From contig NZ_NEUF01000054.1 in the NCBI RefSeq assembly GCF_002910915.1, positions 34,154 through 98,153 of the forward strand: a DNA stretch of 64,000 nucleotides. Reading direction: 5' to 3'. A program made the translations under genes and the position numbers. The stretch is from Streptomyces sp. SM10 (GTDB lineage Bacteria > Actinomycetota > Actinomycetes > Streptomycetales > Streptomycetaceae). Under the pieces are notes generated by a model. The model was not told where the DNA came from and made no database searches. It saw only the letters and a list, made by a program, of their open reading frames with translations. Position 1 is the stretch's first letter; each line of letters opens with the position of its first letter. Positions 34,553-44,006 of this stretch are shown here, one piece after another.

Positions 34553-35209
34553 ATGAACCTCTTCAGCCGCAACTCCCTGCTCCGCCGTCCGGAGACCCCT
34601 CCGGAGGAGTCGGCCTCCGTCCCGACGGCCGCGGGCAACCCGGTTCTGCCCGATCCCGGACTGGCGGCCCTCACCGGGGAGTGGATGATCGACCCCGCGC
34701 ACAGCAGGATCGGCTTCTCCGTGCGGCACGCCATGGTGACGACGGTGCGCGGCGCGTTCCTCGAGTACGAGAGCCGCCTCTACTTCGACGGGCGCAACCC
34801 GGCACGTTCGCGGGCCGAGATCTCCATGTCCACCGCCAGCGTCGACACCGGTGTCGAGCAGCGCGACGCGCACCTGGTCGGGCGCGACTTCCTGAACGCC
34901 GCGAAGCACCCGCGCATCAGCTTCGCGAGCACCGCCGTGCAGCTCATCGGCAAGGACGTCTACCGCATGACCGGCGACCTCGCGATCAGGGGCATCACCC
35001 GCCCTGTCGTCCTGGACCTCACCTACATCGGATACGTCACCGACCCGTTCGGCTACGAACGGGTCGGGTTCGACGGGACCACCACCATCAACCGCTCCGA
35101 CTGGGGCCTGACCTACAACGCCCGGCTGGCCGAGGGCGGCGCCATGGTGAGCGAGAGGCTGCGGCTTCAGTTCGACATCGCCGCCATCCGCACTCCCGGC
35201 TCCGTCTGA
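34553..35209 (+). CDS. YceI-family protein
   Basis: 218 aa. The YceI beta-barrel begins at residue about 41 (GEWMIDPAHSRIGFSVRHAM) and includes RDFLNAAKHPRISF, GDLAIRGITRPVVLDL and NRSDWGL near the end. YceI proteins bind isoprenoid or amide lipids in a lipocalin-like pocket. Unlike the periplasmic E. coli protein there is no signal peptide; the first 40 residues are polar and variable, so it is likely cytosolic. It is the first ordinary gene after the defence island. No partner gene nearby. Confidence 0.9.
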   Translation: MNLFSRNSLLRRPETPPEESASVPTAAGNPVLPDPGLAALTGEWMIDPAHSRIGFSVRHAMVTTVRGAFLEYESRLYFDGRNPARSRAEISMSTASVDTGVEQRDAHLVGRDFLNAAKHPRISFASTAVQLIGKDVYRMTGDLAIRGITRPVVLDLTYIGYVTDPFGYERVGFDGTTTINRSDWGLTYNARLAEGGAMVSERLRLQFDIAAIRTPGSV

Positions 35210-35216
35210 CCTGGCG

Positions 35217-36257
35217 TCAGCCGGTCGGGCCGCCGTCCGCGCCTCTGAACGTGCGGCGGTACGCGCGCGGTGACACCCCCAGTGCCGCGTGGAAGTGCTG
35301 CCGCAGCGCCGTGCCGGTCCCGAAGCCGGAGTCGGCGGCGATCCGGTCCACCGGCAGGTCGGTACGCTCCAGCAACTGTCGTGCCCGGTCGACGCGTTGC
35401 TGAATGAGCCACTGCATGGGCGTGAGGCCGGCCTCCTGACGGAAGCGCCGGTTGAACGTGCGTACGCTCATCGACGCCCGGTCCGCCAACTCCGCAAGCT
35501 TCAGGGGCCGGTGCAGATGGGCGAGCGCGAACTCCCGGGCCGGGCCTGTGGGGCACTGCTCCGGCGGGGTGACCGGGCGCTCGACGTACTGGGCCTGGCC
35601 GCCTTCCCGGTGCGGAGGTACGACGGTCCCGCGGGCAACCGTGTTGGCGACCTCCGCACCGTGGTCGGTGCGGATCATGTGGAGGCAGAGATCGATGCCC
35701 GAGGCCACCCCCGCCGAGGTGAGGACCCCGCGGTCGTCGGTGTACAGCACGTCGGCGTCCACCTCGATCTCCGGGTAGAGCGTCCGGAACTCCTCGCAGG
35801 ACTTCCAGTGCGTGGTGGCCCTGCGTCCCGCCAGCAGCCCCGCCGCCGCGAGGACGAACGAGCCGGTGCAGATCGATGCCACCCGCGCCCCCGCAGGAAC
35901 CCGGGCCAGCGCTCCCGCCACATCCGCACCGATCCGCCCGCGTTCCTGTGGCTCGTAATCCTCCTGAGCGGCCGGCACGATGACCGTCTCCGCGTGCTCC
36001 AGCGCCTCCGTGCCGACGGCCACGTTGAGGGTGAAGTCGGTGTCCGTCGGCACGACGCCCGGCCGCGGCGTGCAGGTGACGACCTCGTACAGAGGGTCGC
36101 CGGACGACGAGACCGCCTGCCCGAAGAGTCGGTGCACGATGCCGAGCTCCATGGGCAGCAGCCCCGGCCGGACGAGTACGGCCACCCGATGCCTGTCCCT
36201 GCCGTCCCTTGCCCTGCCGTCCCTTGCCATGGCCAGATTCTTGCAGAAGTAGTCCAT
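35217..36257 (-). CDS. GlxA-type AraC regulator with DJ-1/PfpI domain
   Basis: 346 aa. Residues about 24-190 are a DJ-1/PfpI-like amidotransferase fold with the elbow motif ASICTGSFVLAAAGLL and the paired THWKSCEEF; residues 240-335 are the AraC DNA-binding domain (LKLAELADRASMSVRTFNRR, RIAADSGFGTGTALRQHF). Such regulators respond to unknown metabolites and often control transport or amine catabolism. It is divergent from an MFS transporter gene with only 44 bp between, so that transporter is the likely target. The first residues include a short tandem (MARDGRARDGRDR), encoded by a repeated stretch; an ATG at 36230 is an alternative start. Confidence 0.9.
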   Translation of the reverse strand: MDYFCKNLAMARDGRARDGRDRHRVAVLVRPGLLPMELGIVHRLFGQAVSSSGDPLYEVVTCTPRPGVVPTDTDFTLNVAVGTEALEHAETVIVPAAQEDYEPQERGRIGADVAGALARVPAGARVASICTGSFVLAAAGLLAGRRATTHWKSCEEFRTLYPEIEVDADVLYTDDRGVLTSAGVASGIDLCLHMIRTDHGAEVANTVARGTVVPPHREGGQAQYVERPVTPPEQCPTGPAREFALAHLHRPLKLAELADRASMSVRTFNRRFRQEAGLTPMQWLIQQRVDRARQLLERTDLPVDRIAADSGFGTGTALRQHFHAALGVSPRAYRRTFRGADGGPTG

Positions 36258-36301
36258 CTCGCCAGTGGTCGGCCTGCCGGGGTACGCAGACGATCGAACG
36301 C

Positions 36302-37630
36302 ATGGACACAGTCACCACACCGTCGCGCCACGATCGGCCGTCGCAGCGCCACCGACTGGGCCACCGCGCCTGGTGGGTCGCGGGCGCAGCACTCCTCGCC
36401 GTCGTCGTGGCAGGGGCCTTCTCGACCCTGCCCGGCTTGCTCACGGGGCCGCTGCACGAGGAGTTCGGCTGGTCCCGCGGTTCGATCGGCCTCGCCGCGT
36501 CGGTGAACATGGTCCTCTACGGCCTCACCGCACCGTTCGCCGCCGCGTTCATGGACCGCTTCGGGATGGGCCGTGTCGTGGTCGTCGCCCTCCTGGTCGT
36601 CGCGTCGGGGGCCGCGCTCACCACCGTCATGGCCACGGCCTGGCAGTTCACCCTGTACTGGGGGCTGCTCGTCGGTCTCGGCACCGGGTCCATGGCCACG
36701 GCTTTCGGCGCCACGGTCACCCAGCGCTGGTTCGTACGCCGACGCGGTCTGGTCACCGGCATCATCGCGTCCGGCAGCGTCTTCGGGCAGATGGTGTTCC
36801 TCCCGGCCCTCTCCTGGGTCGTGGACCATCACGGCTGGCGCCCGTCGCTCGTCAGCCTGGTCCTCGCGGCGTGCGCAACGGCGCCGCTGGTCGGGCTCGT
36901 GCTGCGGGACCATCCCGCCGACGTCGGCCTGGAGCCGTACGGTGCCGCCCGGCCCGTGGCGAAGCCCGCACCCGCCGACGGCGCGGGACGCAGGGCGGTG
37001 AAGGTCCTGCGCGCGTCGGCGCACACCGGCCCGTTCTGGCTGACCGCCGGTGCGTTCGCCGTCTGCGGGGCCTCCACCAACGGCATCATGTGGACGCACT
37101 TCACCCCGGCCGCCCACGACCACGGCATGCCCGCCACCACCGCCTCGTCCCTGCTCGCGGCGATCGGTGTCTTCAACGTGATCGGCACCGTCGTGTCCGG
37201 GTGGGCCACGGACCGCGGCGACCCCCGGCGGCTGCTCGCCGTGTTCTTCACCCTGCGCGGTCTGCTCCTGATGTGCCTGCCCCTGCTGATGAGCGCCACG
37301 GTGCGGCCGTCGATGCTGGCCTTCGTGGTCGTCTTCGGCCTGCTCGACCTCGCCACCGTCCCGCCGGTCATCGCGCTGTGCCGGGAGTTCCACGGCGACG
37401 ACGGTGCGATCGTCTTCGGCTGGGTCGGCGCGGCGCACCAGGTCGGCGCCGCCCTGGCCGCGTTCGGAGGAGGAGCCGCCCGGGACACCTTCGGTACGTA
37501 CGCTCCCGTCTGGATGACCCTGGGCATCCTGTGCGCCGGGGCGGCACTGTTGTCACTGATGGTGCGGCGCCCCTCCCCGGCCGGGCAGGGCGCCGGATCG
37601 TACGCGGCGGCGGACGAGCAACGTCCGTGA
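36302..37630 (+). CDS. MFS transporter
   Basis: 442 aa with twelve predicted hydrophobic segments in two halves joined by a charged loop (VAKPAPADGAGRRAVKVL, about 220-240). The loop 2-3 signature is diverged (AFMDRFGMGRVVVV), typical of the oxalate/monocarboxylate-like MFS branch; FVVVFGLLDLATVPP lies in the second half. It exchanges a small solute across the inner membrane with protons or another solute; the substrate is unknown. Divergent from the GlxA-type regulator, which probably controls it. It is convergent with the MocR gene, 210 bp away, where an 8-bp hairpin (37689-37696/37704-37711) may end transcription. Confidence 0.88.
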   Translation: MDTVTTPSRHDRPSQRHRLGHRAWWVAGAALLAVVVAGAFSTLPGLLTGPLHEEFGWSRGSIGLAASVNMVLYGLTAPFAAAFMDRFGMGRVVVVALLVVASGAALTTVMATAWQFTLYWGLLVGLGTGSMATAFGATVTQRWFVRRRGLVTGIIASGSVFGQMVFLPALSWVVDHHGWRPSLVSLVLAACATAPLVGLVLRDHPADVGLEPYGAARPVAKPAPADGAGRRAVKVLRASAHTGPFWLTAGAFAVCGASTNGIMWTHFTPAAHDHGMPATTASSLLAAIGVFNVIGTVVSGWATDRGDPRRLLAVFFTLRGLLLMCLPLLMSATVRPSMLAFVVVFGLLDLATVPPVIALCREFHGDDGAIVFGWVGAAHQVGAALAAFGGGAARDTFGTYAPVWMTLGILCAGAALLSLMVRRPSPAGQGAGSYAAADEQRP

Positions 37631-37840
37631 GCATCTGTCCCGCCCCGCCTCGGAGAGCCGCTCCGACCGCGACAGGCGGTGACCGTTCAGCCGTGGCAGC
37701 CGCCCACGGCTCTGCCGGCCGGCTCCACCGTGCACGCCCGTGTCCTGCACCGCGGGTTTCCGGACGGTTCCGGCGCCGCGTTCACACCGGCCGAGCGCAT
37801 CAAGCTCGCCCCACCTGCGGCCGCGCCTGCGGGACAGCCC

Positions 37841-39160
37841 TCAGCCGCCGTAGACCGCCTGTGACTCGGCGAGCACGTCCGCGAAGTCCTGTGCCAGCTG
37901 TGCGGCTTCGGCGGGGGTGAGGGTGGCGGTGGTGACGCGCACCGCCGGCGGGGAGGCGATGCGGAAGCGGGTTCCCGCCGCGGTCCACCAGCCCCGGGTG
38001 CGCAGTCCGTTGACGACGGCGGACTCGTCGCGGACGGGCACCCACACGTTGAGCCCGCTGACCCCGTGTGACGCGATGCCGTGCCCCTGCAGTGCGGCGG
38101 TCAGGGCCGCGCGGCGGGCGGTGTAGGTGTCGGCCGCCTCGGCCACCAGCCGGGCCACCGCCGGATCGGTCAGGAGGTCCTCGACCGTCGCCTGGAGGAT
38201 GTGGCTGACCCATCCGGACGTGAGCAGCATCCGCCCGTCGTGCCGTGCGAGGGTGGCGGGGTCGGAGGCGAGGGCGGCCCAGCGCAGGTCGATCCCCAGG
38301 TGCTTGGACACCGTACGCACATGGGCCCAACGGGGCAGGCCGCCGGAGGCGAGATTCACCGCGTCCGCGCCGGCGATGTCCGCGTTGTGGTCGTCCTCCA
38401 CGACCAGCACCTCCGGGAAGTCGCCCAGCACGGTGAGGAGTTGATCGCGGCGGCCGGGGGTGAACCGGGCGCCGGAGGGGCTCTGGCCGCGGGGGCTGCA
38501 CACCAGCGCGCGGGCCCCCGCGCGCAGGGCGGTGCGCAGCGCTTCCGGGCGGATGCCCTCGTCGTCGACCGTCACCGGCAGCATGCGCAGGCCCGACGCC
38601 GTCACCAGGTCGAGGAGGTGATGGAAACCGGGATCCTCCACGGCCACGGCGTCCCCGGGCCTGAGCTCGGTGGACAGCAGCCTGGCGATGCAGTCCAGAG
38701 CGCCGTGGGCGAACGTCACCGAGCCGGTCGGCACTCCGTCGCGGGCGAACCAGGCGCGGGCGGCGTCCTCGAGCGTCGCGAGCCTCGGTGAGGCGCGGTG
38801 CGATCCGGGCACGGGGGCCACGCGCGCGGGCGGGGCCAGCACCGGGAGGCAAGCGGGGTCGGGGTGCCCACCCGCGAGGTCACGGAGTCCGGCGGGCACC
38901 CGGGGAGGCCGCCGCGAGGTGACGGCGGGTGCGGACGCCACCACCGTGCCACCACGCCCCAGGGTCACCACCACCCCGCGGCCCCGGAGTTCCTTGTACG
39001 CCGCCGCGACCGTCCCCGCGCTCACGCCCAGCTCCTCGGCCAGTCGCCTGACCGGAGGCAGAGAGGCGCCCGGCTGCAACGTGCCGTCGGCCACGCGGTG
39101 TTCGACGGATGCCGAAATCTCCCTGGCCGTACCGCCCGCGATCCCATATTGTTCTGCCAC
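37841..39160 (-). CDS. MocR-family (GntR/aminotransferase) regulator
   Basis: 439 aa from the GTG at 39160; the frame stays open upstream to 39232 but that would overlap the divergent gene. The N-terminal GntR winged helix (LPPVRRLAEELGVSAGTVAAAY) is followed by a fold-type I aminotransferase domain (SVTFAHGALDCIARLLSTEL, EVLVVEDDHNADI, TVSKHLGIDLRWAALAS with the PLP-binding Lys). MocR proteins use PLP as an effector or effector partner and usually regulate a divergent gene. Here that is an MFS gene 47 bp away, with TTTGTA-N4-TACAAA in between. The protein therefore probably controls its own gene and the exporter. Confidence 0.9.
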   Translation of the reverse strand: MAEQYGIAGGTAREISASVEHRVADGTLQPGASLPPVRRLAEELGVSAGTVAAAYKELRGRGVVVTLGRGGTVVASAPAVTSRRPPRVPAGLRDLAGGHPDPACLPVLAPPARVAPVPGSHRASPRLATLEDAARAWFARDGVPTGSVTFAHGALDCIARLLSTELRPGDAVAVEDPGFHHLLDLVTASGLRMLPVTVDDEGIRPEALRTALRAGARALVCSPRGQSPSGARFTPGRRDQLLTVLGDFPEVLVVEDDHNADIAGADAVNLASGGLPRWAHVRTVSKHLGIDLRWAALASDPATLARHDGRMLLTSGWVSHILQATVEDLLTDPAVARLVAEAADTYTARRAALTAALQGHGIASHGVSGLNVWVPVRDESAVVNGLRTRGWWTAAGTRFRIASPPAVRVTTATLTPAEAAQLAQDFADVLAESQAVYGG

Positions 39161-39169
39161 AGACGACAG

Positions 39170-39185
39170 TTTGTACCGATACAAA
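39170..39185. promoter_or_regulatory. Palindrome between divergent MocR and MFS genes
   Basis: TTTGTACCGATACAAA has perfect 6-bp arms around CCGA in the 47-bp gap between the two start codons. It is AT-rich against a GC-rich background and must overlap both promoters, so it is a likely MocR operator. Confidence 0.5.
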
Positions 39186-39207
39186 ATGCCTGTCAAGGGG
39201 GAACACG

Positions 39208-40551
39208 ATGGAACCGGCCCCGAGCCGAGCACCCTTCACCCGGCGCTTCACCATCCCGGGAGGCCGCGACGGACGGCGGATGCTGGTCGTCGCCGTCATC
39301 GACAAGGTGGGCACCGGGCTGTGGGCGGGGGCGGCCACGCTCTACTTCATCTATGTCGCCCATCTGTCGGTGGCTCAGATCGGCGTACTCATGGGGCTGT
39401 CCGGCGTCCTCGGCATCGCCGGTCCGCCGCTCGCGGGACGGCTGGCCGACCGCTTTCCCGTGACGCGCGTCCTCGTCGTCGCCCAGCTCGCCAGGGGAGC
39501 GGCCCTCCTGGCCCTGCTGACGACCGACGACTACGCACTCCTGGTGCTGTTCTCGGCGCTGGGGTCGCTGCCGGACCGTGCGTCGAGCGTTCTCACCAAG
39601 CTGTTCGCCGCACGCGTCGCGGGCCCCGACCGCATCCGCTACCAGGCGATCCAGCGCACCGCCGTGAACATCGGCTGGGCCGTGGGCGCGGCCGGGGCCG
39701 CTGCCGCGCTCACTGTGGGCACCACTGCCTCCTACCAGGCGCTCCTGCTCGCCAACGTCGCCTCGTACGTGGTCATCGGGGCCCTGACCCTGCGGTGTGC
39801 GGAACCCCCGGCACCCAGTCGCACGGTCGCCGCGTCGGGCCCGCCCACCGACCGGACCGGGACGCCGACGCCGTGGAGGGACCGACGCTACCTCGCGTTC
39901 ACCGGGTCGGAGATATGGCTGTTCCTGGACGACAGCATCCTCCAGGTCGGGTTCCCCCTGTGGATCGTCCACGCCACCGACGCCCCGGTCGGGCTGGCGC
40001 CGCTGGTGCTCGTCCTCAACAGCGCGCTGGTGATCGCGCTCCAGGTGCCGCTCTCCCGCTTCGGGGAGACGAGCGCCGCCGCACGCCGCCTGCTCGTCCC
40101 CATCGGTGCCGCCTTCCTGACCGGAGGGGTGGCGCTCGCAGCCTCGGCCGGCGGTGGCCCCTGGTTCGCCACCGCCGCGGTCCTCGTCGCGGCGGTCGCC
40201 TTCACCCTCGCCGAGATCCTGCACTCGCTCGCGTCCTGGGAACTCTCCGTCACCCTCGCGCCCGGCGAGGCCCAGGGCGCCTATCTCGGCGTGCACGGCC
40301 TGGCCCAGTCGGCGCAGCGCAGCCTCGGCCCCGTCGTCGTCGGGATCGCCGTGAGCGTCGGCCCGCTCGCCTGGCCGGTGCTCGGCGCCACCCTGGTGGC
40401 GGCCTGCCTCGCCCAGCACCGACTGGTCAGGCCGATCGCCGCACACCCGGCGCCGGCGGCCGGGCACACGAGTGCGCCGAAGATCCGTCCTGCCGCCGAC
40501 TCCGGTCACTCCCCCGCCACATCACCGCCTCCGCCCGCACCCGGCAGCTGA
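39208..40551 (+). CDS. MFS transporter, drug-efflux type
   Basis: 447 aa with about twelve membrane segments. IGVLMGLSGVLGIAGPPLAG followed by RLADRFPVTRVLV is the loop 2-3 signature (G-x-LADR-x-x-x-R) of the major facilitator superfamily, and the second half includes LAEILHSLASWELSVTLAP. The C-terminus is a Pro/Ala-rich cytosolic tail. It resembles the multidrug or antibiotic efflux subset; substrate not predictable. AAGGGGGAAC before the ATG gives a good start. It is divergent from, and presumably regulated by, the MocR protein. Confidence 0.88.
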   Translation: MEPAPSRAPFTRRFTIPGGRDGRRMLVVAVIDKVGTGLWAGAATLYFIYVAHLSVAQIGVLMGLSGVLGIAGPPLAGRLADRFPVTRVLVVAQLARGAALLALLTTDDYALLVLFSALGSLPDRASSVLTKLFAARVAGPDRIRYQAIQRTAVNIGWAVGAAGAAAALTVGTTASYQALLLANVASYVVIGALTLRCAEPPAPSRTVAASGPPTDRTGTPTPWRDRRYLAFTGSEIWLFLDDSILQVGFPLWIVHATDAPVGLAPLVLVLNSALVIALQVPLSRFGETSAAARRLLVPIGAAFLTGGVALAASAGGGPWFATAAVLVAAVAFTLAEILHSLASWELSVTLAPGEAQGAYLGVHGLAQSAQRSLGPVVVGIAVSVGPLAWPVLGATLVAACLAQHRLVRPIAAHPAPAAGHTSAPKIRPAADSGHSPATSPPPPAPGS

Positions 40552-40784
40552 CGGCGGCCCCGTCCGTACGCTCCGACGACCGGAGCAGCGTGACTGTTGG
40601 GCGTGGGTCTCGTGGGCCTCGTCCGGCAACTCGACAGGCCGTGACGTGACGCGCCCGGGACACGCACCGGACGCACGGCGTCGGCCCTGTTCCCGCCGAT
40701 CGACGATCGATGGCTGATCACCGGGGGTACCGTGGCCGAACACGAGTCCGACCGGGCCGCTTTGGCCGCACGAGGTGACGAACG

Positions 40785-41585
40785 ATGAACGAATACCCGC
40801 TGCCCACACCGCATCCCGCCAGTGCGCATCCCGCACGCGTCTACAACGTCTGGCTGGGAGGCAAGGACCACTACCCGGTCGACCAGGAGGCCGCCGAGCT
40901 CGCCGCCCGGGCGAACCCGACCATCGTGCCGTCGGTCCGCGCCAACCGGGCTTTCCTCGGACGCGCCGTGCGTCACCTCGCGGCGACCGGGGTCCGCCAG
41001 TTCCTCGACATCGGCACGGGCATCCCCGCCGCCGAGAACACGCACGAGGTGGCCCAGCGGGCCGCTCCCGACGCACGCGTCGTCTACGTCGACAACGACC
41101 CGATCGTCCTCACCCACGCCCGGGCTCTACTGGTCAGCGGCCCCGAGGGACAGACCGACTACGTGCAGGCCGACGCGCGGGACGTCGACACGATCCTCGA
41201 CGCGGCATCCCGCACCCTGGATCTGAGCCGGCCGGTCGGGCTGACGCTGGTGGCGATCCTGCAGTACATCAAGGACTCCGAGGACCCGTGGGACATCGCC
41301 CGCCGCCTGCTGGACCGGCTCGCCCCGGGCAGCCATCTCGTCCTGTCCCACCCGGCCGCCGACGTCACCGCCCCCGAGGTCGCGGAATCGATGCGGATCT
41401 ACAACGAGCGCGCCGCCGCCCACGCCTCCGCGACCCCGCGCACCCGGAAGGACGTGGAACGCTTCTTCGAGGGCCTGGAGATCCTCGATCCGGGCGTGGT
41501 CACCCTGACGCGCTGGCGGCCCGGGCCGTCCGACACCCCGGACGACACCCTGCCCATGTGGTGCGCGGTCGCCCGCAAGGCGTAA
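40785..41585 (+). CDS. SAM-dependent methyltransferase, DUF574 family
   Basis: 266 aa. The N-terminal signature HPARVYNVWLGGKDHYPVDQ is followed by motif I FLDIGTGIPAAENTHEVAQ and the acidic VVYVDNDPIV; later stretches are LTLVAILQYIKD and GSHLVLSHPA. This family is present in dozens of copies in Streptomyces; the acceptor substrates are unknown. Here it stands alone. The upstream 230 bp hold no gene. Its 3' end faces the alpha/beta hydrolase gene across a large hairpin. Confidence 0.92.
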   Translation: MNEYPLPTPHPASAHPARVYNVWLGGKDHYPVDQEAAELAARANPTIVPSVRANRAFLGRAVRHLAATGVRQFLDIGTGIPAAENTHEVAQRAAPDARVVYVDNDPIVLTHARALLVSGPEGQTDYVQADARDVDTILDAASRTLDLSRPVGLTLVAILQYIKDSEDPWDIARRLLDRLAPGSHLVLSHPAADVTAPEVAESMRIYNERAAAHASATPRTRKDVERFFEGLEILDPGVVTLTRWRPGPSDTPDDTLPMWCAVARKA

Positions 41586-41606
41586 CCGTCCGCCGTACGT
41601 GAACGA

Positions 41607-41670
41607 GGGACCAGGCGGGCGGAACTTCTCTCGTGGGAGGGGAGTTGCAGCACGCCGCCCGTCTGGTCCC
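41607..41670. terminator. Bidirectional nested-hairpin terminator
   Basis: Sixteen-bp inverted arms (41607-41622 with 41655-41670, one mismatch) enclose a second imperfect 10-bp hairpin. It lies between the convergent DUF574 and alpha/beta hydrolase genes. Confidence 0.6.
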
Positions 41671-41692
41671 CGGCCGTACGGGGGGGCTCCCC

Positions 41693-42712
41693 TCATGTGG
41701 CGCTGCGCTCGCTCGCCTCCCGCAGGTCACGGTCCACCGCCCGGTCGAAGGCGGGGTCCGGCGCGCCGGCCGCACTGCTGGGACGGCCGGCGCGGAGAAG
41801 TTCGCGCCAGCGTTCCTGGCTCCAGTCGGCCGGGGCCGTGGTGCCCATGAAGTCCTCGACCAGGGCGCAGAAGCGCGCCGGGTCGCTGTGGAAGGGGAAG
41901 TGACCGGCGCCCTCGAAGATCTCCAGGCGACTGCCGGGCATGGCCGCATGGGCTCCGTAGGCGTGGTGCACGGGGACGACGCTGTCGCGGGAGCCCCACA
42001 GCAGGAGCGTGGGCATGCCCTGCGTCAGGTAGCAGCGGTCCAGCATCGTGACGACCTGGCCGCGCCAGTCGACCACCGCTCTCAGCGTGCTGATGAAGGC
42101 GCTGCGGGAGGTGCTGTCGGGGAGGGCGTCCACGAGGTCGATCAGTTCGCCCGCGTCCTGCCCGAGATCGGTGTCGAGCAGCTTGATCAGCCGGGTGAAG
42201 AGGCCGACCTGGCTGCGCATCCCCGGCAGGCGCAGCGTGGACAGCATCAGATCGGCGCCGGGGAGGGAGACGGCTCGCAGCACGGGGTTGACCTCCCGCC
42301 CCACGCCGCCCGCGCTCACCAGGATCAGCCGGTCGGTGCGTTCGGGGTACTGGTAGGCGAACTGCATGGCCACACCACCGCCGAGGGAGTGTCCGACCAG
42401 GGTGGCGCGTTCGATACCCAGGACGCCCAGCAGGTCGCGGATGCCGTTCGCGTAGGCCGCCACCGAGTAGTCGGCGCGAGGCTTGTCCGAGGCGCCGTGC
42501 CCGAGGAGGTCCGGAGCGATCACCGTGTGGTGGCGGGCCAGCTCGGGGATCAGCTCGGCCCAGGTCGCGGACGAGTCACCGATGCCGTGGATGAGCAGGA
42601 TGGCAGGCCCCTCCCCCGCCATCCGGTAGGCACGGCGGTAGCCGTGGATGGTGCGGTGGGACAGCCCCACGCTGTGCTCGGCCTGTCGTCCGCGTACTGG
42701 TGCGCCGGCCAC
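41693..42712 (-). CDS. Alpha/beta hydrolase
   Basis: 339 aa from the GTG at 42712, which is preceded by GGAGGCGG; the frame stays open further upstream but without family features. It has the oxyanion HG (LLIHGIGDSSATW), the nucleophile elbow LVGHSLGGG with S109, an acid in LLWGSRDSVVP and the His of GAGHFPFHSDP, so the triad is complete. The fold covers esterases, lipases, haloperoxidase-like and C-C hydrolases; the substrate is not evident. No signal peptide. It is a stand-alone gene, convergent with the DUF574 gene. Confidence 0.9.
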   Translation of the reverse strand: MAGAPVRGRQAEHSVGLSHRTIHGYRRAYRMAGEGPAILLIHGIGDSSATWAELIPELARHHTVIAPDLLGHGASDKPRADYSVAAYANGIRDLLGVLGIERATLVGHSLGGGVAMQFAYQYPERTDRLILVSAGGVGREVNPVLRAVSLPGADLMLSTLRLPGMRSQVGLFTRLIKLLDTDLGQDAGELIDLVDALPDSTSRSAFISTLRAVVDWRGQVVTMLDRCYLTQGMPTLLLWGSRDSVVPVHHAYGAHAAMPGSRLEIFEGAGHFPFHSDPARFCALVEDFMGTTAPADWSQERWRELLRAGRPSSAAGAPDPAFDRAVDRDLREASERSAT

Positions 42713-43034
42713 GGCACCGCCTCCGTCTGCTGCTCCGACGATTCCCGAGCGAGGGTAGAAAGCTCCCGCGCCGAGCGGATTACCGGGACGTTTCAGGCGG
42801 CGCCCGTGTGTGATCCGGGGTGGCCGCCCGCCGTCCCGGCATTCGTAACACGCGCGCGCTGGTCCCACCGGAAGACGCGCCCTGTGATCGTCGTGGCACC
42901 ACCTGCGGGGGAAGCGACGCCTCGTCAGGCGCGGTTCCGCGCCTACCGCGTCGCGGCGTACGGGCTCATCCGGCCGGCCGAGCGGGCGATCGCCGTCGCG
43001 GCCTGGGTCCTCAGGCTCCCCGTGGCGCCCGCGC
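42713..43034. other. Intergenic region, no supported gene
   Basis: 322 bp between the alpha/beta hydrolase gene and the DUF1772 gene, both on the minus strand. Frames through it match no known family. It must contain the hydrolase promoter; no box stands out. Confidence 0.4.
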
Positions 43035-43547
43035 CTACGAGCCCGTCTCCCCCTTGGCCGCGCCATGGAGGTGGATCGCCCAGAGCAGCGCGCCGAGGGA
43101 CGCGGTGTGAAGGACCGCGCGGACGGTGTTCCACGTGACCCAGCGGTCCTCGAACGCCGCCCGCGCGTCCCCGAGCCGGGCGGGGCCCGCGTCGATCGGC
43201 ACCTTGTCGAGTGCGTCGTTGAGCGGGACGTTCTGCGTACCGGTCACGAGGAAGGCCGCCGCGTACAGCGCAAGCGCCGCGATGATCCAGGGGAGGGCTC
43301 CCCGGCTGTGCCCCTTGGCCGCGAGGACCGTCGCCAGGACGAGCAGGGGCAGTGGCAGGAGGAAGGGAAGGAGGAACCAGCCGTTGAGGATGGCCTTGTT
43401 GATGTGCTGCATGCTCTGGACGAAGGAACGGTCGTCACCGCGGGCCAGGCCCGGCATGACGGCGTAGGAGAAGGCGCAGAACAGCCCGGCCATCAGGGCG
43501 GCGCCCGCCGCCGAGGCGAGGAGTGCAGCGGTCTGCAGTGCTCTCAT
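43035..43547 (-). CDS. DUF1772 (anthrone-oxygenase-like) membrane protein
   Basis: 170 aa with four hydrophobic helices: about 6-32, 57-78, 88-104 and 143-162. The family signature lies in helix 1 (AGLFCAFSYAVMPGLAR) and the loop QNVPLNDALD. Some DUF1772 members in fungi and actinomycetes oxidise anthrones to anthraquinones, but most are uncharacterised, and there is no polyketide gene nearby. The ATG start fits the first helix. No operon partner. Confidence 0.85.
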   Translation of the reverse strand: MRALQTAALLASAAGAALMAGLFCAFSYAVMPGLARGDDRSFVQSMQHINKAILNGWFLLPFLLPLPLLVLATVLAAKGHSRGALPWIIAALALYAAAFLVTGTQNVPLNDALDKVPIDAGPARLGDARAAFEDRWVTWNTVRAVLHTASLGALLWAIHLHGAAKGETGS

Positions 43548-44006
43548 GCGTGCTCCGATTCCGGCGCTGAGGCCCGGTCGACGAACGGGACGGGCGGCCC
43601 CGTCGGGGCCGGTGATGGTGGCGGGCCGACGCCCCGGACCGCTTCGGCGTCCCGGCCGGACCGGCCGCGCTCGGCGCGCCCCAGCTCAGCGACGCCGACG
43701 GGACGCCACTCCGGAGCATGCTGCGCACCTCGCGCTGAAGAAATATCAGAGTGCGCTGTATTAAGGGGAGTTGATTCCCGAAGCGGTAGCCGACCCCTCC
43801 GTTTGCGGGCCCTTCGGACGCTGCGGGTCCGGACGCGAGGACGACCCTCGCGCGGTGGCGAAGCACCGCGTCCCACCCCCTTCCGCACGGCACGGCACGG
43901 ACGAGAGGGGGCATCGCCGGATATCACCTGCACACAGAGAGGTCATATTTATGCCATACGATGCGCACACCTGTTCACAGTTCTTCCGTTTGAGGATGCC
44001 CACGTC
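43548..44006. other. Intergenic region between divergent genes
   Basis: 459 bp with no supported gene. The last 70 bases (from about 43935) are AT-rich (GGTCATATTTATGCC) and probably hold the promoter of the lipoprotein gene; a short frame from 43951 overlaps that gene out of phase and is not called. Confidence 0.4.

Noticed and set aside
36209..36301. An upstream start for the MFS gene at 36209
   Set aside because: It would overlap the divergent GlxA-type gene and add a Pro/Arg-rich stretch; the ATG at 36302 leads directly into the transporter.
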